Assembly: GCF_002356555.2 (NCBI RefSeq)
Contig: NZ_AP017372.2
Coordinates: 1,364,001 to 1,428,000, forward strand
Source: Halorhodospira halochloris
GTDB taxonomy: Bacteria; Pseudomonadota; Gammaproteobacteria; Nitrococcales; Halorhodospiraceae
Length of the DNA stretch: 64,000 nt
Direction of reading: 5' to 3'
The position numbers were made by a program, and so were the translations under genes. Numbering within the stretch: the first letter of the stretch is position 1; each line of letters begins with the position of its first letter. The notes beneath the pieces are model-generated. The model was not told the origin of the DNA, did not search any database, and was given only the letters and a program-made list of their open reading frames with translations. Of the stretch, positions 1 to 7,841 are shown in pieces.

Positions 1-2779
1 AGGCACGATGGTGGGAGCGACCCACCCGGCCGCGCAGTTGATGCAGCTGTGCTAGGCCGAAGCGATCAGCGCGGTTAATGATGATGGTGTTGGCGGTAGG
101 CACATCGATCCCGGATTCGATAATAGTCGAGCAGACCAGTATGTCATAGCGCTGATGGTAGAAATCCAGCATGACCTGTTCAAGCTCGCGCTCACGCATC
201 TGGCCGTGGGCGACGCCGATACGCGCCTCAGGCATCAGGTTTTCCAGATCATGCGCTGCCCTGTTAATGGTTTTGACCTCATTGTAGAGGAAGTAGACCT
301 GACCGCCGCGCTGCATCTCGCGCTGACAGGCCTCGCGGATTAGGCCGTCACTCCACTCCTGGACGAAGGTCTTAACTGCTAGGCGTCGCTCTGGCGGGGT
401 CGCGATAATTGACAGATCACGGATTCCGGCCAGCGACATATTCAGTGTTCGCGGGATCGGGGTGGCGGTGAGGGTCAGCACATCGACTTCCGCGCGCAGC
501 TGTTTGAGCTTCTCCTTTTGACTGACGCCGAATCGCTGCTCCTCATCGATTATGACCAGCCCCAAATTGTGGAAATTGATATCTTTGCCGAGCAGCTTGT
601 GGGTACCGATGACAATATCAGATTGGCCCTCAGCAATACGCCGGAGGGCTTGTTCATTCCCCTTCTTGCCGGAAAAGCGCGACAGCGATTCGATGCGGAT
701 CGGCCAGTCGGCGAACCGATCGGTGAAGCTTTGGTAGTGCTGCTGCGCCAACAGGGTAGTAGGCACCAGCATGGCGACTTGACGACCGGCCTGGACGCCG
801 GCGAAGGCGGCCCGCATGGCGACCTCGGTCTTGCCGAAGCCGACATCGCCGCAGACGACGCGATCCATCGGCTGGTCGCGGTGCATGTCGGCAAGGACTG
901 CCTCGATTGCCGCCTGCTGATCAGGCGTCTCCTCAAAGGGGAAGCCCTCGGCGAAGGCCTCATAGGCCTGCTGATCGATCTGACAGCTGTGTCCGGAGCG
1001 CGATTGTCGCCGGGCATAGATCTCGAGCAACTCAGCAGCAACATCGCGCGCGCGCTTGGCCGCGCGCCGGCGCGCCTTATCCCACTGATCGCTGCCGAGT
1101 CGATGCTGTGGCGCTTCATCGGCATCTGCCCCTGTATAGCGGGAGATACGATCCAGCGAGGCAACCGGCACATAGAGTTTATCGCCGCCGGCGTATTCTA
1201 GGGTTACGAACTCGGTCGGTACGCCACCCATATCCAGGCTCTGCAGTCCGACATAGCGGCCAACGCCGTGGTCTTCGTGGACCACAGGGGCGCCCTCATG
1301 AAGATCAGACAAATCACGGATGACCGCAGCCGGATCGCTGGCCGTGGAGCTACGTCGCCGCCGACTCTGCCGGGCCCGCTCGCCGTATAGGGCGCTCTCC
1401 GGTACCAGGGCGATTTGGTCATTAATGATTGCCCCACGCTCCAGAGGCGCTACACAGATGGCGTCAGCGGTCTGCTCAGCGTCAGCTGACTGCTCAGCGC
1501 TGAACAGGTCAGCCCAGCTCTCTACGCTGGTGAGATCGATACCGAGGCGCTGCAATCGCTCGTATAAGCCCTGACGGCGCCCGGCGCTCTCGGCAGTAAA
1601 CAGGACCTGGACACCGCTGCGGTGCTGTTCTTCAAGGAATTGCTCGAGTCTTGCCAAAGGCCGCTCGGCCTGAGCTTGAGAGGAGAGATTAGGCAGAGCG
1701 CTGACGGCTGCCTCACTGCCCCGACCAGGTTCGCTGTGCAGGACTATTTGGGGGTGGCGATTGAGCCCGCTGCGCAGTTCGTCAGGGTCGGTAAACAGGT
1801 GCCGAGGGGACAGGGGCGGACGCTCAATGTCGCCCTGGCGCTGCTCGAAGCGCTCACCAATCTGCCGCCAAAAGCTCTCGGCTGCTTGATCAATCCCTTC
1901 AAGGCGGATGGCAAGGCTGTCTGCCGGCAGGTAATCGAACATAGTCGCGGTATGCTCAAAAAACAGCGGCAGGTAGTACTCGATGCCGCCAGGGATGCGC
2001 CCCTCGCTGATTGTCCGATATACCAGACTGCGGTTTGGATCGCCTTCGAAAGTGGCGCGGAAGGCCTGGCGGAAAAAGGTAATGCCACTCTCATCCAGCG
2101 GCATCTCACGGGCTGGGAGCAGGTCTATTGAATCTACCTTGGCTTCAGTGCGCTGGGTCTCTGGGTCAAAAGAGCGTATGCTCTCTACCTCATCATCAAA
2201 CAGGTCAATTCGATAAGGCCTCTCGCCGCCCATCGGGAAGAGGTCGAGCAGGGCGCCGCGAACCGCATACTCGCCGTGTTCATTAACCTCGGGTACGCAC
2301 CTATAGCCGCCGGCGTCGAGGCGCATGCGCATTGCTTCAAGGTCTAATCGGTCCCCGACCTTGAGGAATAGAGTGCGCCCCTCGACCCAGCCGCGCGGCG
2401 GTAGCCGGTGCATCATGGTCGGCGCGGGTATGACCAGCACACCGGTGCTCAGCTGCGGCATGCGGTAAAGTGCTGCCAGCCGCTCAGAGATTATGTCCTG
2501 ATGTGGCGAGAAGACGTCGTAGGGCAGTGTCTCCCAGTCCGGGAAACCGAGCACTGGGGCCCGCCCGGCCAGAAAGAAGCTTATTGCCTCTTGCAAGGCG
2601 GCAGCCTGTTGGGGTGTTCCGGCAACCACCAGGGTCGGGCTCTGGCGCTCAACTGCTAGCTCAGCTATGGCCAGGGCCTGGCTATCACCCACCAGCCCAG
2701 ACCAATCGCGGCGCTCTGCCGAGCGCCGCGGTCGGGGTAAATCAGCGAAAAATCGTTTGCTCAACTGTTCCGTTTCCAC
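1..2779 (-). CDS. mfd: Transcription-repair coupling factor Mfd (C-terminus cut by window edge)
   Basis: ATP-dependent DNA translocase that removes RNA polymerase stalled at lesions and recruits UvrA. About 926 codons are visible, compared with about 1150 for the whole protein, so the last fifth lies outside the window. Seen in order from the N-terminus: a UvrB-like module, a CarD/RID-type RNA-polymerase-binding segment ([13 protein letters not shown]), helicase motif I ([11 protein letters not shown], near residue 645), the DEEQRFG motif (near 740), TATPIPRTL, and motif VI (QLRGRVGRS) close to the window edge. There is no ATG. The frame offers GTG at 2779 or TTG at 2764; both overlap or abut the end of the upstream membrane-protein gene, suggesting translational coupling. 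The exact start is uncertain; the family call is firm. Confidence 0.95.
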   Translation of the reverse strand, partial: METEQLSKRFFADLPRPRRSAERRDWSGLVGDSQALAIAELAVERQSPTLVVAGTPQQAAALQEAISFFLAGRAPVLGFPDWETLPYDVFSPHQDIISERLAALYRMPQLSTGVLVIPAPTMMHRLPPRGWVEGRTLFLKVGDRLDLEAMRMRLDAGGYRCVPEVNEHGEYAVRGALLDLFPMGGERPYRIDLFDDEVESIRSFDPETQRTEAKVDSIDLLPAREMPLDESGITFFRQAFRATFEGDPNRSLVYRTISEGRIPGGIEYYLPLFFEHTATMFDYLPADSLAIRLEGIDQAAESFWRQIGERFEQRQGDIERPPLSPRHLFTDPDELRSGLNRHPQIVLHSEPGRGSEAAVSALPNLSSQAQAERPLARLEQFLEEQHRSGVQVLFTAESAGRRQGLYERLQRLGIDLTSVESWADLFSAEQSADAEQTADAICVAPLERGAIINDQIALVPESALYGERARQSRRRRSSTASDPAAVIRDLSDLHEGAPVVHEDHGVGRYVGLQSLDMGGVPTEFVTLEYAGGDKLYVPVASLDRISRYTGADADEAPQHRLGSDQWDKARRRAAKRARDVAAELLEIYARRQSRSGHSCQIDQQAYEAFAEGFPFEETPDQQAAIEAVLADMHRDQPMDRVVCGDVGFGKTEVAMRAAFAGVQAGRQVAMLVPTTLLAQQHYQSFTDRFADWPIRIESLSRFSGKKGNEQALRRIAEGQSDIVIGTHKLLGKDINFHNLGLVIIDEEQRFGVSQKEKLKQLRAEVDVLTLTATPIPRTLNMSLAGIRDLSIIATPPERRLAVKTFVQEWSDGLIREACQREMQRGGQVYFLYNEVKTINRAAHDLENLMPEARIGVAHGQMRERELEQVMLDFYHQRYDILVCSTIIESGIDVPTANTIIINRADRFGLAQLHQLRGRVGRSHHRA

Positions 2780-3186
2780 CCAAGAAAGAATGAACCAGGT
2801 TCGGCAATCTGCTCTTTGCGGCTAAGCTGGCCAAGGCCGTACACGCAGCGCATGATGACCCAGGCCAGCACCAAGGCATGCAACATGTAACCAAAGGTAT
2901 GGGAGGCGGGATATACCAGCAGGGCTATACCGCCGCCGACGATAGCCACCCAGAAGGTGACTACCTGGTACTGGAAGTGGGTCTTAACCCAGTACTCTGC
3001 AGAGCTGTTGAATATGCCATGGTAGGCCAGCCCGACGCCTATTGCGGGCAAGGCCAGCAGGATTATTAACCCCGGATGGAGGATCGTTGATAGGGCAATA
3101 AGGTAGAGGATGTACGTGGTTGTGGCCACATATTCACCCTTTCCGGAGGTTTGCTGTGACTGTTTGTTGCTCTGTTCTTTATCCAC
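2761..3186 (-). CDS. Small multi-pass membrane protein (DUF4870/Tic20-like)
   Basis: Hydrophobic protein of 141 residues. A polar Gln/Lys-rich N-terminus of about 20 residues is followed by three or four membrane segments. The segment containing [15 protein letters not shown], just before a hydrophobic stretch, resembles the H(F/Y)xxQxxTFW signature of DUF4870-type proteins, whose function is unknown. It lies directly upstream of mfd and its stop codon overlaps the possible mfd starts, so the two are probably co-transcribed. Family placement is by motif resemblance only; I infer no function beyond an inner-membrane location. Confidence 0.75.
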   Translation of the reverse strand: MDKEQSNKQSQQTSGKGEYVATTTYILYLIALSTILHPGLIILLALPAIGVGLAYHGIFNSSAEYWVKTHFQYQVVTFWVAIVGGGIALLVYPASHTFGYMLHALVLAWVIMRCVYGLGQLSRKEQIAEPGSFFLGWKRNS

Positions 3187-3319
3187 GGCGCACTCACTTC
3201 TTTGCCGGCTTTATGTCCCTATTATGGTAGCCAGCATAGAGCGTCGATACCAGAGGTTAAGAGGTGAGTATTGCAAAAACCTCTTGAGCCATCTTAGGGC
3301 GCCGTTTTATAGGGCCACT

Positions 3320-4210
3320 CTAATCGAGGTAGCGACGCGTCAAGCCGGCATAGGCGTCAATGCGTCTATCGCGCAAAAAGGGCCACATGCGCCGTACATC
3401 CTCGCTGCGCCGACGATCAATAGTGGCGATGAGCACCTGCTCGTTTGTGCCGGCCTGGGCTAGAATCTCCCCTTGGGGACCGCAGATAAAGCTATTGCCC
3501 CAAAACGCAGTATCTGCCTCTGTACCGATGCGGTTGCAGGCGGCCAGCGGCAGAGCGTTGGCTATCGCATGGCTGCGTTGGATCGTCTGCCAGGCCTCGA
3601 GTTGACGGCTTTGTTCGGCGGTACTCTCATCCGCAGCAAAGCCAATAGCGGTCGGGTAGAGGAGGATTTCAGCTCCGCCCAAGGCCATCAGGCGGGCCGC
3701 CTCGGGGAACCACTGATCCCAGCAGACCAGTACCCCAAGACAGCCGAGACTGGTTTGTATTGGGACAAAGCCCTCATCCCCGGGGGTGAAATAGAACTTT
3801 TCGTAATAACCGGGGTCATCGGGGATATGCATCTTGCGATAGCGCCCGGCGATGCTGCCATCACGCTCCAGGACTACGGCGCTATTGTGGTATAGCCCCA
3901 CAGCGCGGCGTTCGAACAAAGAGCCGACAATAACCACGTTGAACTCAGCGGCCGCCTTGCTAAGACGGTCAGTGGTTGGCCCTGGGATCGGCTCTGCTCG
4001 ATCGAAATGGGCTGGGTGTTCCTCGTGGCAAGGATAGATGCCGCCATGCAGTTCCTGGAGCAGCACTAGATCAGCGCCCTGAGCAGCGGCGCTGGCTATG
4101 CCTTGGAGAGTCTTATCAATGTTCTCCTGGTAATCGTCACTGCAGCTGTGCTGAACCAGGCCAAGATTTAGTGTCGCTGGCGATGTGTCGCTGGGAAGAT
4201 CTCTGTTCAG
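3320..4210 (-). CDS. aguB: N-carbamoylputrescine amidase (AguB), probable CTG start
   Basis: Nitrilase-superfamily enzyme converting N-carbamoylputrescine to putrescine, CO2 and ammonia; it acts after AguA in the arginine-decarboxylase route to polyamines. The triad is visible: Glu in LLQELHGG, Lys in YRKMHIPDD and Cys in VLVCWDQWFPE. The C-terminal RRRSEDVRRMWPFLRDRR is also typical. The first ordinary start codon is GTG at 4066, which would remove the first beta strand and leave the catalytic Glu near residue 5. The conserved N-terminus (LNLGLVQHSCSDDYQEN) is encoded upstream in the same frame. The best start is CTG at 4210, six bases after GGGAG and overlapping the aguA stop as CTGA. The family is certain; the start is inferred. 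Confidence 0.9.
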   Translation of the reverse strand: MNRDLPSDTSPATLNLGLVQHSCSDDYQENIDKTLQGIASAAAQGADLVLLQELHGGIYPCHEEHPAHFDRAEPIPGPTTDRLSKAAAEFNVVIVGSLFERRAVGLYHNSAVVLERDGSIAGRYRKMHIPDDPGYYEKFYFTPGDEGFVPIQTSLGCLGVLVCWDQWFPEAARLMALGGAEILLYPTAIGFAADESTAEQSRQLEAWQTIQRSHAIANALPLAACNRIGTEADTAFWGNSFICGPQGEILAQAGTNEQVLIATIDRRRSEDVRRMWPFLRDRRIDAYAGLTRRYLD

Positions 4211-5319
4211 GATAAACTCCCGACTTTCTCTGCGTTTGCTTGGGGTGAGCCGCAGGCCACATAAACCCCGCGGGGCAACTGCATGGTAGCGCAGTGGATG
4301 CTACCGCCTTGGCGGATGAGTGGCTTTGCCGGCACGCTTAATACCTGACGGTCTGGGCGGGCGGCGGCGAGCCGCTCGACGGCGATGCTATCCGCTCGAT
4401 CGGCATAGCCAGGCACAAGCAAGCCGCCGTTGACGAAGGTGAAGTTGGCGTAGGTGGCCGGCAACCTGTGGCCTTGCTCATCGTAGATAGGTGCGGGCAT
4501 GGGCAGTTCGATGAGACTGTATGGCTCACCGTTCATGGTCAAGGTCTGCTGCAGCGTTTCGCGCATGCGCTGGAGTGGTTCGTAGTGAGGGTCCTGGGGG
4601 TCTTCGCAGACGACGTGGGCTATCGTTTCGTTATCGATAAAGCGGGCGAGCATATCGACATGGCCGTCAGTATCATCACCGGCCAACCAGCCATCATCGA
4701 GCCATATAACCCGGTGACCACCCAGTCTTTTGGTCAGCTTGGCCTCAACCTGCTCGCGCGAGGCCTCCCCGTTGCGGTTGGGGTTGAGCAGGCAGCTGCT
4801 GGTAGTGAGCAGCGTCCCGGCGCCATCGCAGTCGATGCTGCCGCCTTCAAGAACCCATTCAATGCGCCGATAGGTCTGCGCGCCTATGACCCCTTGTTCG
4901 GTAAGGGTACGCACAATGCGATCATCGGCGTCGCTGGCGTGACGACCACCCCAGCCGTTGAAATGGAAATCGAGTAGTTGAGCTGTGCCATCGGGGTTAA
5001 TGGTCGTCAACGGCCCGTGATCACGCGCCCAAACGTCGTTGGATCTGGCCTCGACGAGAACCAACTGCTGTGGATCGACACCCGCACCAAGGAGGCGATC
5101 GTTGACCCTAGCCAGGGTGTGCTGATCGTTACAGACCACGATGAGCGGCTCGAACTGCGCTGCACTAACTGCTAGGCGTTCGAAACAGTCCTCAACCTCG
5201 GGTAGGTCTTTGCCCCAGTCACTGTTGGCGTGTGGCCAAGTAAGCATCAGGGCCGCGTGCGGTTCCCATTCAGCTGGCAGACGGGGGATTTGAAGCTCAG
5301 GGCGAAGTAATGCAGACAT
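4207..5319 (-). CDS. aguA: Agmatine deiminase
   Basis: Hydrolyses agmatine to N-carbamoylputrescine and ammonia. The 370-residue length is normal for bacterial AguA of the PAD/guanidino-modifying superfamily. Visible family features are PRLPAEWEPHAALMLTWPH at the N-terminus, VWARDHGP, the catalytic-region WLDDGWLAGDDTDGHVDML, and the nucleophile Cys in GGSIHCATMQLPRG near the C-terminus. It is followed immediately by aguB with a 4-base overlap, so both steps from agmatine to putrescine are in one operon. A terminator-like hairpin lies about 60 bases upstream on the same strand. Confidence 0.95.
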   Translation of the reverse strand: MSALLRPELQIPRLPAEWEPHAALMLTWPHANSDWGKDLPEVEDCFERLAVSAAQFEPLIVVCNDQHTLARVNDRLLGAGVDPQQLVLVEARSNDVWARDHGPLTTINPDGTAQLLDFHFNGWGGRHASDADDRIVRTLTEQGVIGAQTYRRIEWVLEGGSIDCDGAGTLLTTSSCLLNPNRNGEASREQVEAKLTKRLGGHRVIWLDDGWLAGDDTDGHVDMLARFIDNETIAHVVCEDPQDPHYEPLQRMRETLQQTLTMNGEPYSLIELPMPAPIYDEQGHRLPATYANFTFVNGGLLVPGYADRADSIAVERLAAARPDRQVLSVPAKPLIRQGGSIHCATMQLPRGVYVACGSPQANAEKVGSLS

Positions 5320-5379
5320 ACTGTATTCAATTCAGTCCCGACGGCGGGCTTGATTAACTATACTGCATGATCACCATAA

Positions 5380-5410
5380 GAAAAACCCCGAACCTGGTTA
5401 CTGGTTCAGG
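5380..5410 (-). terminator. Terminator-like hairpin upstream of aguA
   Basis: On the minus strand an 8-bp stem (CCTGAACC with GGTTCGGG, including one G-U pair) with an 8-base loop is followed by G and five T. It has the form of an intrinsic terminator but no recognised minus-strand gene lies upstream of it. It precedes the aguA start by about 60 bases, so it could be an attenuator in an aguA leader, the end of a small RNA, or a relic. Confidence 0.5.
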
Positions 5411-5432
5411 TCGAGGTGTGGTCTCTTGTCAC

Positions 5433-5470
5433 AATTTTCAGGGAATTTTCAGGGGGACAGGCACTTTACT
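5433..5470. repeat. Tandem 11-mer and REP/RAYT-like flank remnant
   Basis: AATTTTCAGGG occurs twice in tandem (5433-5443 and 5444-5454) and runs into GGGGGACAGGCACTTTAC. From memory, similar GGGGACAGGCAC strings flank IS200/REP-associated transposase genes in many Gammaproteobacteria. No transposase is present here, so this is at most a remnant. Confidence 0.4.
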
Positions 5471-5494
5471 AGCCTCTTAGTTTTTCAAGGGCGC

Positions 5495-5691
5495 TTCTAA
5501 AAGCTGCACAATTGAGCCTAGCTGCCTAGCTGCCTAGCTGCCTAGGGTGGCCTCTAAAAACTTCGCCGGCGCCACCATCCGCCCCGGTGTGGAGGTCTTG
5601 GCGCCAGGGATGGCGCCATGAAGCCTCCACGGATGGATTCACGGCGTCCTCCACACATAGGCAGCTAGGCTCAATTGTGCAGCTTTTAGAA
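5495..5691. repeat. Palindromic element, chimeric copy upstream of lolC
   Basis: The outermost 32 bases at 5495-5526 are an exact inverted complement of 5660-5691. Next to the left arm, TAGCTGCC is repeated three times (5519-5542). Inside sits a left arm beginning CCTCTAAAAACTTCGCC (5551 onward) that matches the copy at 20141, followed by the standard core. The matching right arm stops after CTCCACAC. The element therefore looks like a recombinant between two family members. It ends about 100 bases upstream of the lolC start and may affect that gene's leader or promoter. Confidence 0.85.
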
Positions 5692-5790
5692 GCGAGTGCC
5701 CTTAGCCATTCAGAGCCCGGCCAACTGTGTTACACTGCCCCATCTTCGGTAAGATCTAGACTCGCACACTTTATTCAGGAGCGGCTGCGC

Positions 5791-7035
5791 TTGTTTCGCC
5801 CCGTCGAATTATTCATAGGACTACGTTATACGCGTGCGCGCCGGCGCACCCATTTCGTCTCCTTCATAACCTTTACTTCCATGATCGGCATCGCCCTCGG
5901 GGTGGCCGCACTAATAACCGTAATCTCGGTGATGAACGGCTTTGAGCGGGAGCTGCGCGAGCGCATTTTGGGCATGATCTCGCATGCCGAGATCCATGGT
6001 GAACGCGGCGAGATAGACGACTGGCGTGATGTGGTTGAGCGTGCTCAGGGACATCCGCGGGTACTCGGTGCCGCGCCGTTCATTGATGGCGAGGTAATGG
6101 TAACTCGCGGGGGCAATGTCAGCGGTACGATACTGCGCGGGGTAGATCCGCAGCTTGAGCCTGAAGTCTCACAGGTGCTCAATAAGCTAGTGGCCGGCGA
6201 GGGCAAGCTTGAACCGGGAGATTACGGCATTGTTCTGGGATCGGCGTTGGCCCGTGAACTGCGTGCCCAGGTGGGAGATCGGATTACGGTTATCACCCCT
6301 GAAGCACGGGTCTCTGTAGCGGGGGTGACGCCGCGCATGCGCCGCTTCACGGTTACCGGCATCTTCGAAGTGGGGATGCATGAGTACGATCGCACTCTGT
6401 CCCTGGCACATCTTGAGGATGTGGCGCGGATCAAGCAGATGGGCGATAAGGCCGGCGGGATCAGGCTTAAGCTTGACGATATGATGGCCGCCCCATGGCT
6501 AGCTCAGGATGTTGCTCACGCCTTACCGGGGTACTATCGGGTTATCGATTGGACGCGCCAGCATGCCAATTTCTTCCGTGCAGTGCAGACCGAAAAGACG
6601 GTCATGTTCGTGATACTTGCTTTAATAGTAGCGGTTGCCGCGTTCAACATCGTCTCGACCCTAGTCATGGTAGTCAGGGATAAGCAGGCCGACATCGCCA
6701 TTCTGCGAACCTTGGGGCTGAGTCCGCGCAGCGTTATGGCGGTCTTTATAGTCCAGGGTGCGATAATTGGCGTAGTTGGAACAGCGTTAGGCGTGGCAGG
6801 TGGAGTAGCTTTGGCCCTGAATGTGGAGAATATTGTTCCGGCGGTAGAGAGCTTGCTCAATTTCGAGTTCCTGCCCGCCGATGTCTACTACATTAGCGAT
6901 TTGCCCTCCGAGCTGCGCGGGGCCGATGTCGGCAGGATTACTGCCCTGGCTGCAGTGCTCTCCTTGCTGGCGACGATATACCCGGCATGGCGTGCTGCAC
7001 GTACCGAACCGGCGGAGGCGCTGCGCTATGAGTGA
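5791..7035 (+). CDS. lolC: Lipoprotein-releasing ABC transporter permease (LolC/LolE family)
   Basis: Inner-membrane permease of the Lol system, which extracts lipoproteins and hands them to LolA. The start is TTG at 5791, nine bases after AGGAG, giving 414 residues and the expected N-terminus [16 protein letters not shown]. Upstream codons in frame run through the palindromic repeat and are not family-like. There is one N-terminal membrane helix ([17 protein letters not shown]), the conserved [15 protein letters not shown], a large periplasmic domain, then three C-terminal helices ending in [18 protein letters not shown]. It overlaps lolD. No second permease gene follows, so it may act as a homodimeric LolF-type subunit, or a LolE may lie elsewhere. 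Confidence 0.93.
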   Translation: MFRPVELFIGLRYTRARRRTHFVSFITFTSMIGIALGVAALITVISVMNGFERELRERILGMISHAEIHGERGEIDDWRDVVERAQGHPRVLGAAPFIDGEVMVTRGGNVSGTILRGVDPQLEPEVSQVLNKLVAGEGKLEPGDYGIVLGSALARELRAQVGDRITVITPEARVSVAGVTPRMRRFTVTGIFEVGMHEYDRTLSLAHLEDVARIKQMGDKAGGIRLKLDDMMAAPWLAQDVAHALPGYYRVIDWTRQHANFFRAVQTEKTVMFVILALIVAVAAFNIVSTLVMVVRDKQADIAILRTLGLSPRSVMAVFIVQGAIIGVVGTALGVAGGVALALNVENIVPAVESLLNFEFLPADVYYISDLPSELRGADVGRITALAAVLSLLATIYPAWRAARTEPAEALRYE

Positions 7036-7780
7036 GCCGCTTGTTGATCAGCCAGATGGGCCGGATGGGCAAGATGGGCAAGATGCGCTAAATGCTAAAC
7101 AGTCGGCGCACAATCCGGTGATTGATTGCCAGGGCGTTGCTAAGCGCTTTAGTGAGGGGCCGCAGGAGCTAGAGGTGCTGCGGCGTATCGATTTACGCGT
7201 CGAGCGTGCCGAGCAGCTGGCAGTTGTCGGCCCCTCGGGATCTGGCAAGAGCACCCTGTTGCATATCCTCGGCGGGCTCGATGAGCCAAGCTCCGGTACT
7301 GTGCAGATCGCCGGAGAGTCGATCTATAAGCTTGGCCAAGCTGCACGGGGGCGGCTGCGCAATCGTGAGCTGGGTTTTGTCTACCAGTTCCACCACTTGC
7401 TACCGGAGTTCTCGGCGCTGGAGAATGTCGCTATGCCGCTGCTAATCCGGCGCACCCCGCCATCTCAAAGTCGTCAGGCGGCGGCCGAACTACTCGAGCG
7501 AATAGGCTTAGGAGAGCGCCTTGAGCACCGCCCTGCCGAACTATCGGGAGGCGAGCGGCAGCGAGTGGCGATTGCCCGGGCGGCAGTAACCCGGCCGAGC
7601 TGTATCCTCGCCGATGAGCCGACGGGTAATCTTGATCGGCAGACGGCGGTGAATGTCTTTGAGCTCCTCCAACAGCTTAACAGTGAGCTCGGTACGGCTT
7701 TGATCTTTGTGACCCACGATATCGACCTAGCGCAGCGGACCCAGCGGGTGCTGCGGATAGAGGATGGCGAGCTAAAATAG
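7028..7780 (+). CDS. lolD: Lipoprotein-releasing ABC transporter ATP-binding protein LolD
   Basis: ATPase subunit that powers lipoprotein release by the adjacent permease. The start is ATG at 7028, overlapping the end of lolC by 8 bases. The protein has 250 residues including an N-terminal tail of about 25 residues rich in Asp, Gly and Gln ([11 protein letters not shown]), longer than usual. Motifs: Walker [11 protein letters not shown]-loop in [17 protein letters not shown], signature [14 protein letters not shown], Walker [12 protein letters not shown] and H-loop in VTHD. The FHHLLPEF stretch is characteristic of LolD among MacB-type ATPases. Confidence 0.95.
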   Translation: MSEPLVDQPDGPDGQDGQDALNAKQSAHNPVIDCQGVAKRFSEGPQELEVLRRIDLRVERAEQLAVVGPSGSGKSTLLHILGGLDEPSSGTVQIAGESIYKLGQAARGRLRNRELGFVYQFHHLLPEFSALENVAMPLLIRRTPPSQSRQAAAELLERIGLGERLEHRPAELSGGERQRVAIARAAVTRPSCILADEPTGNLDRQTAVNVFELLQQLNSELGTALIFVTHDIDLAQRTQRVLRIEDGELK

Positions 7781-7841
7781 AACCCTGACCCTAAAATAAG
7801 CCACAACAAGTTAATTACTCCTCAACCAAGGATGGTTGCCT

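Noticed and set aside
518-1323. Open frames on the plus strand (up to about 227 codons)
   Set aside because: They are antisense to mfd, whose motifs are clear on the minus strand. Their translations show no family pattern.
5587-5790. N-terminal extension of the lolC frame through the palindromic element
   Set aside because: The family N-terminus begins at [11 protein letters not shown] 5791 has a good ribosome-binding site, and the upstream peptide is repeat-encoded.
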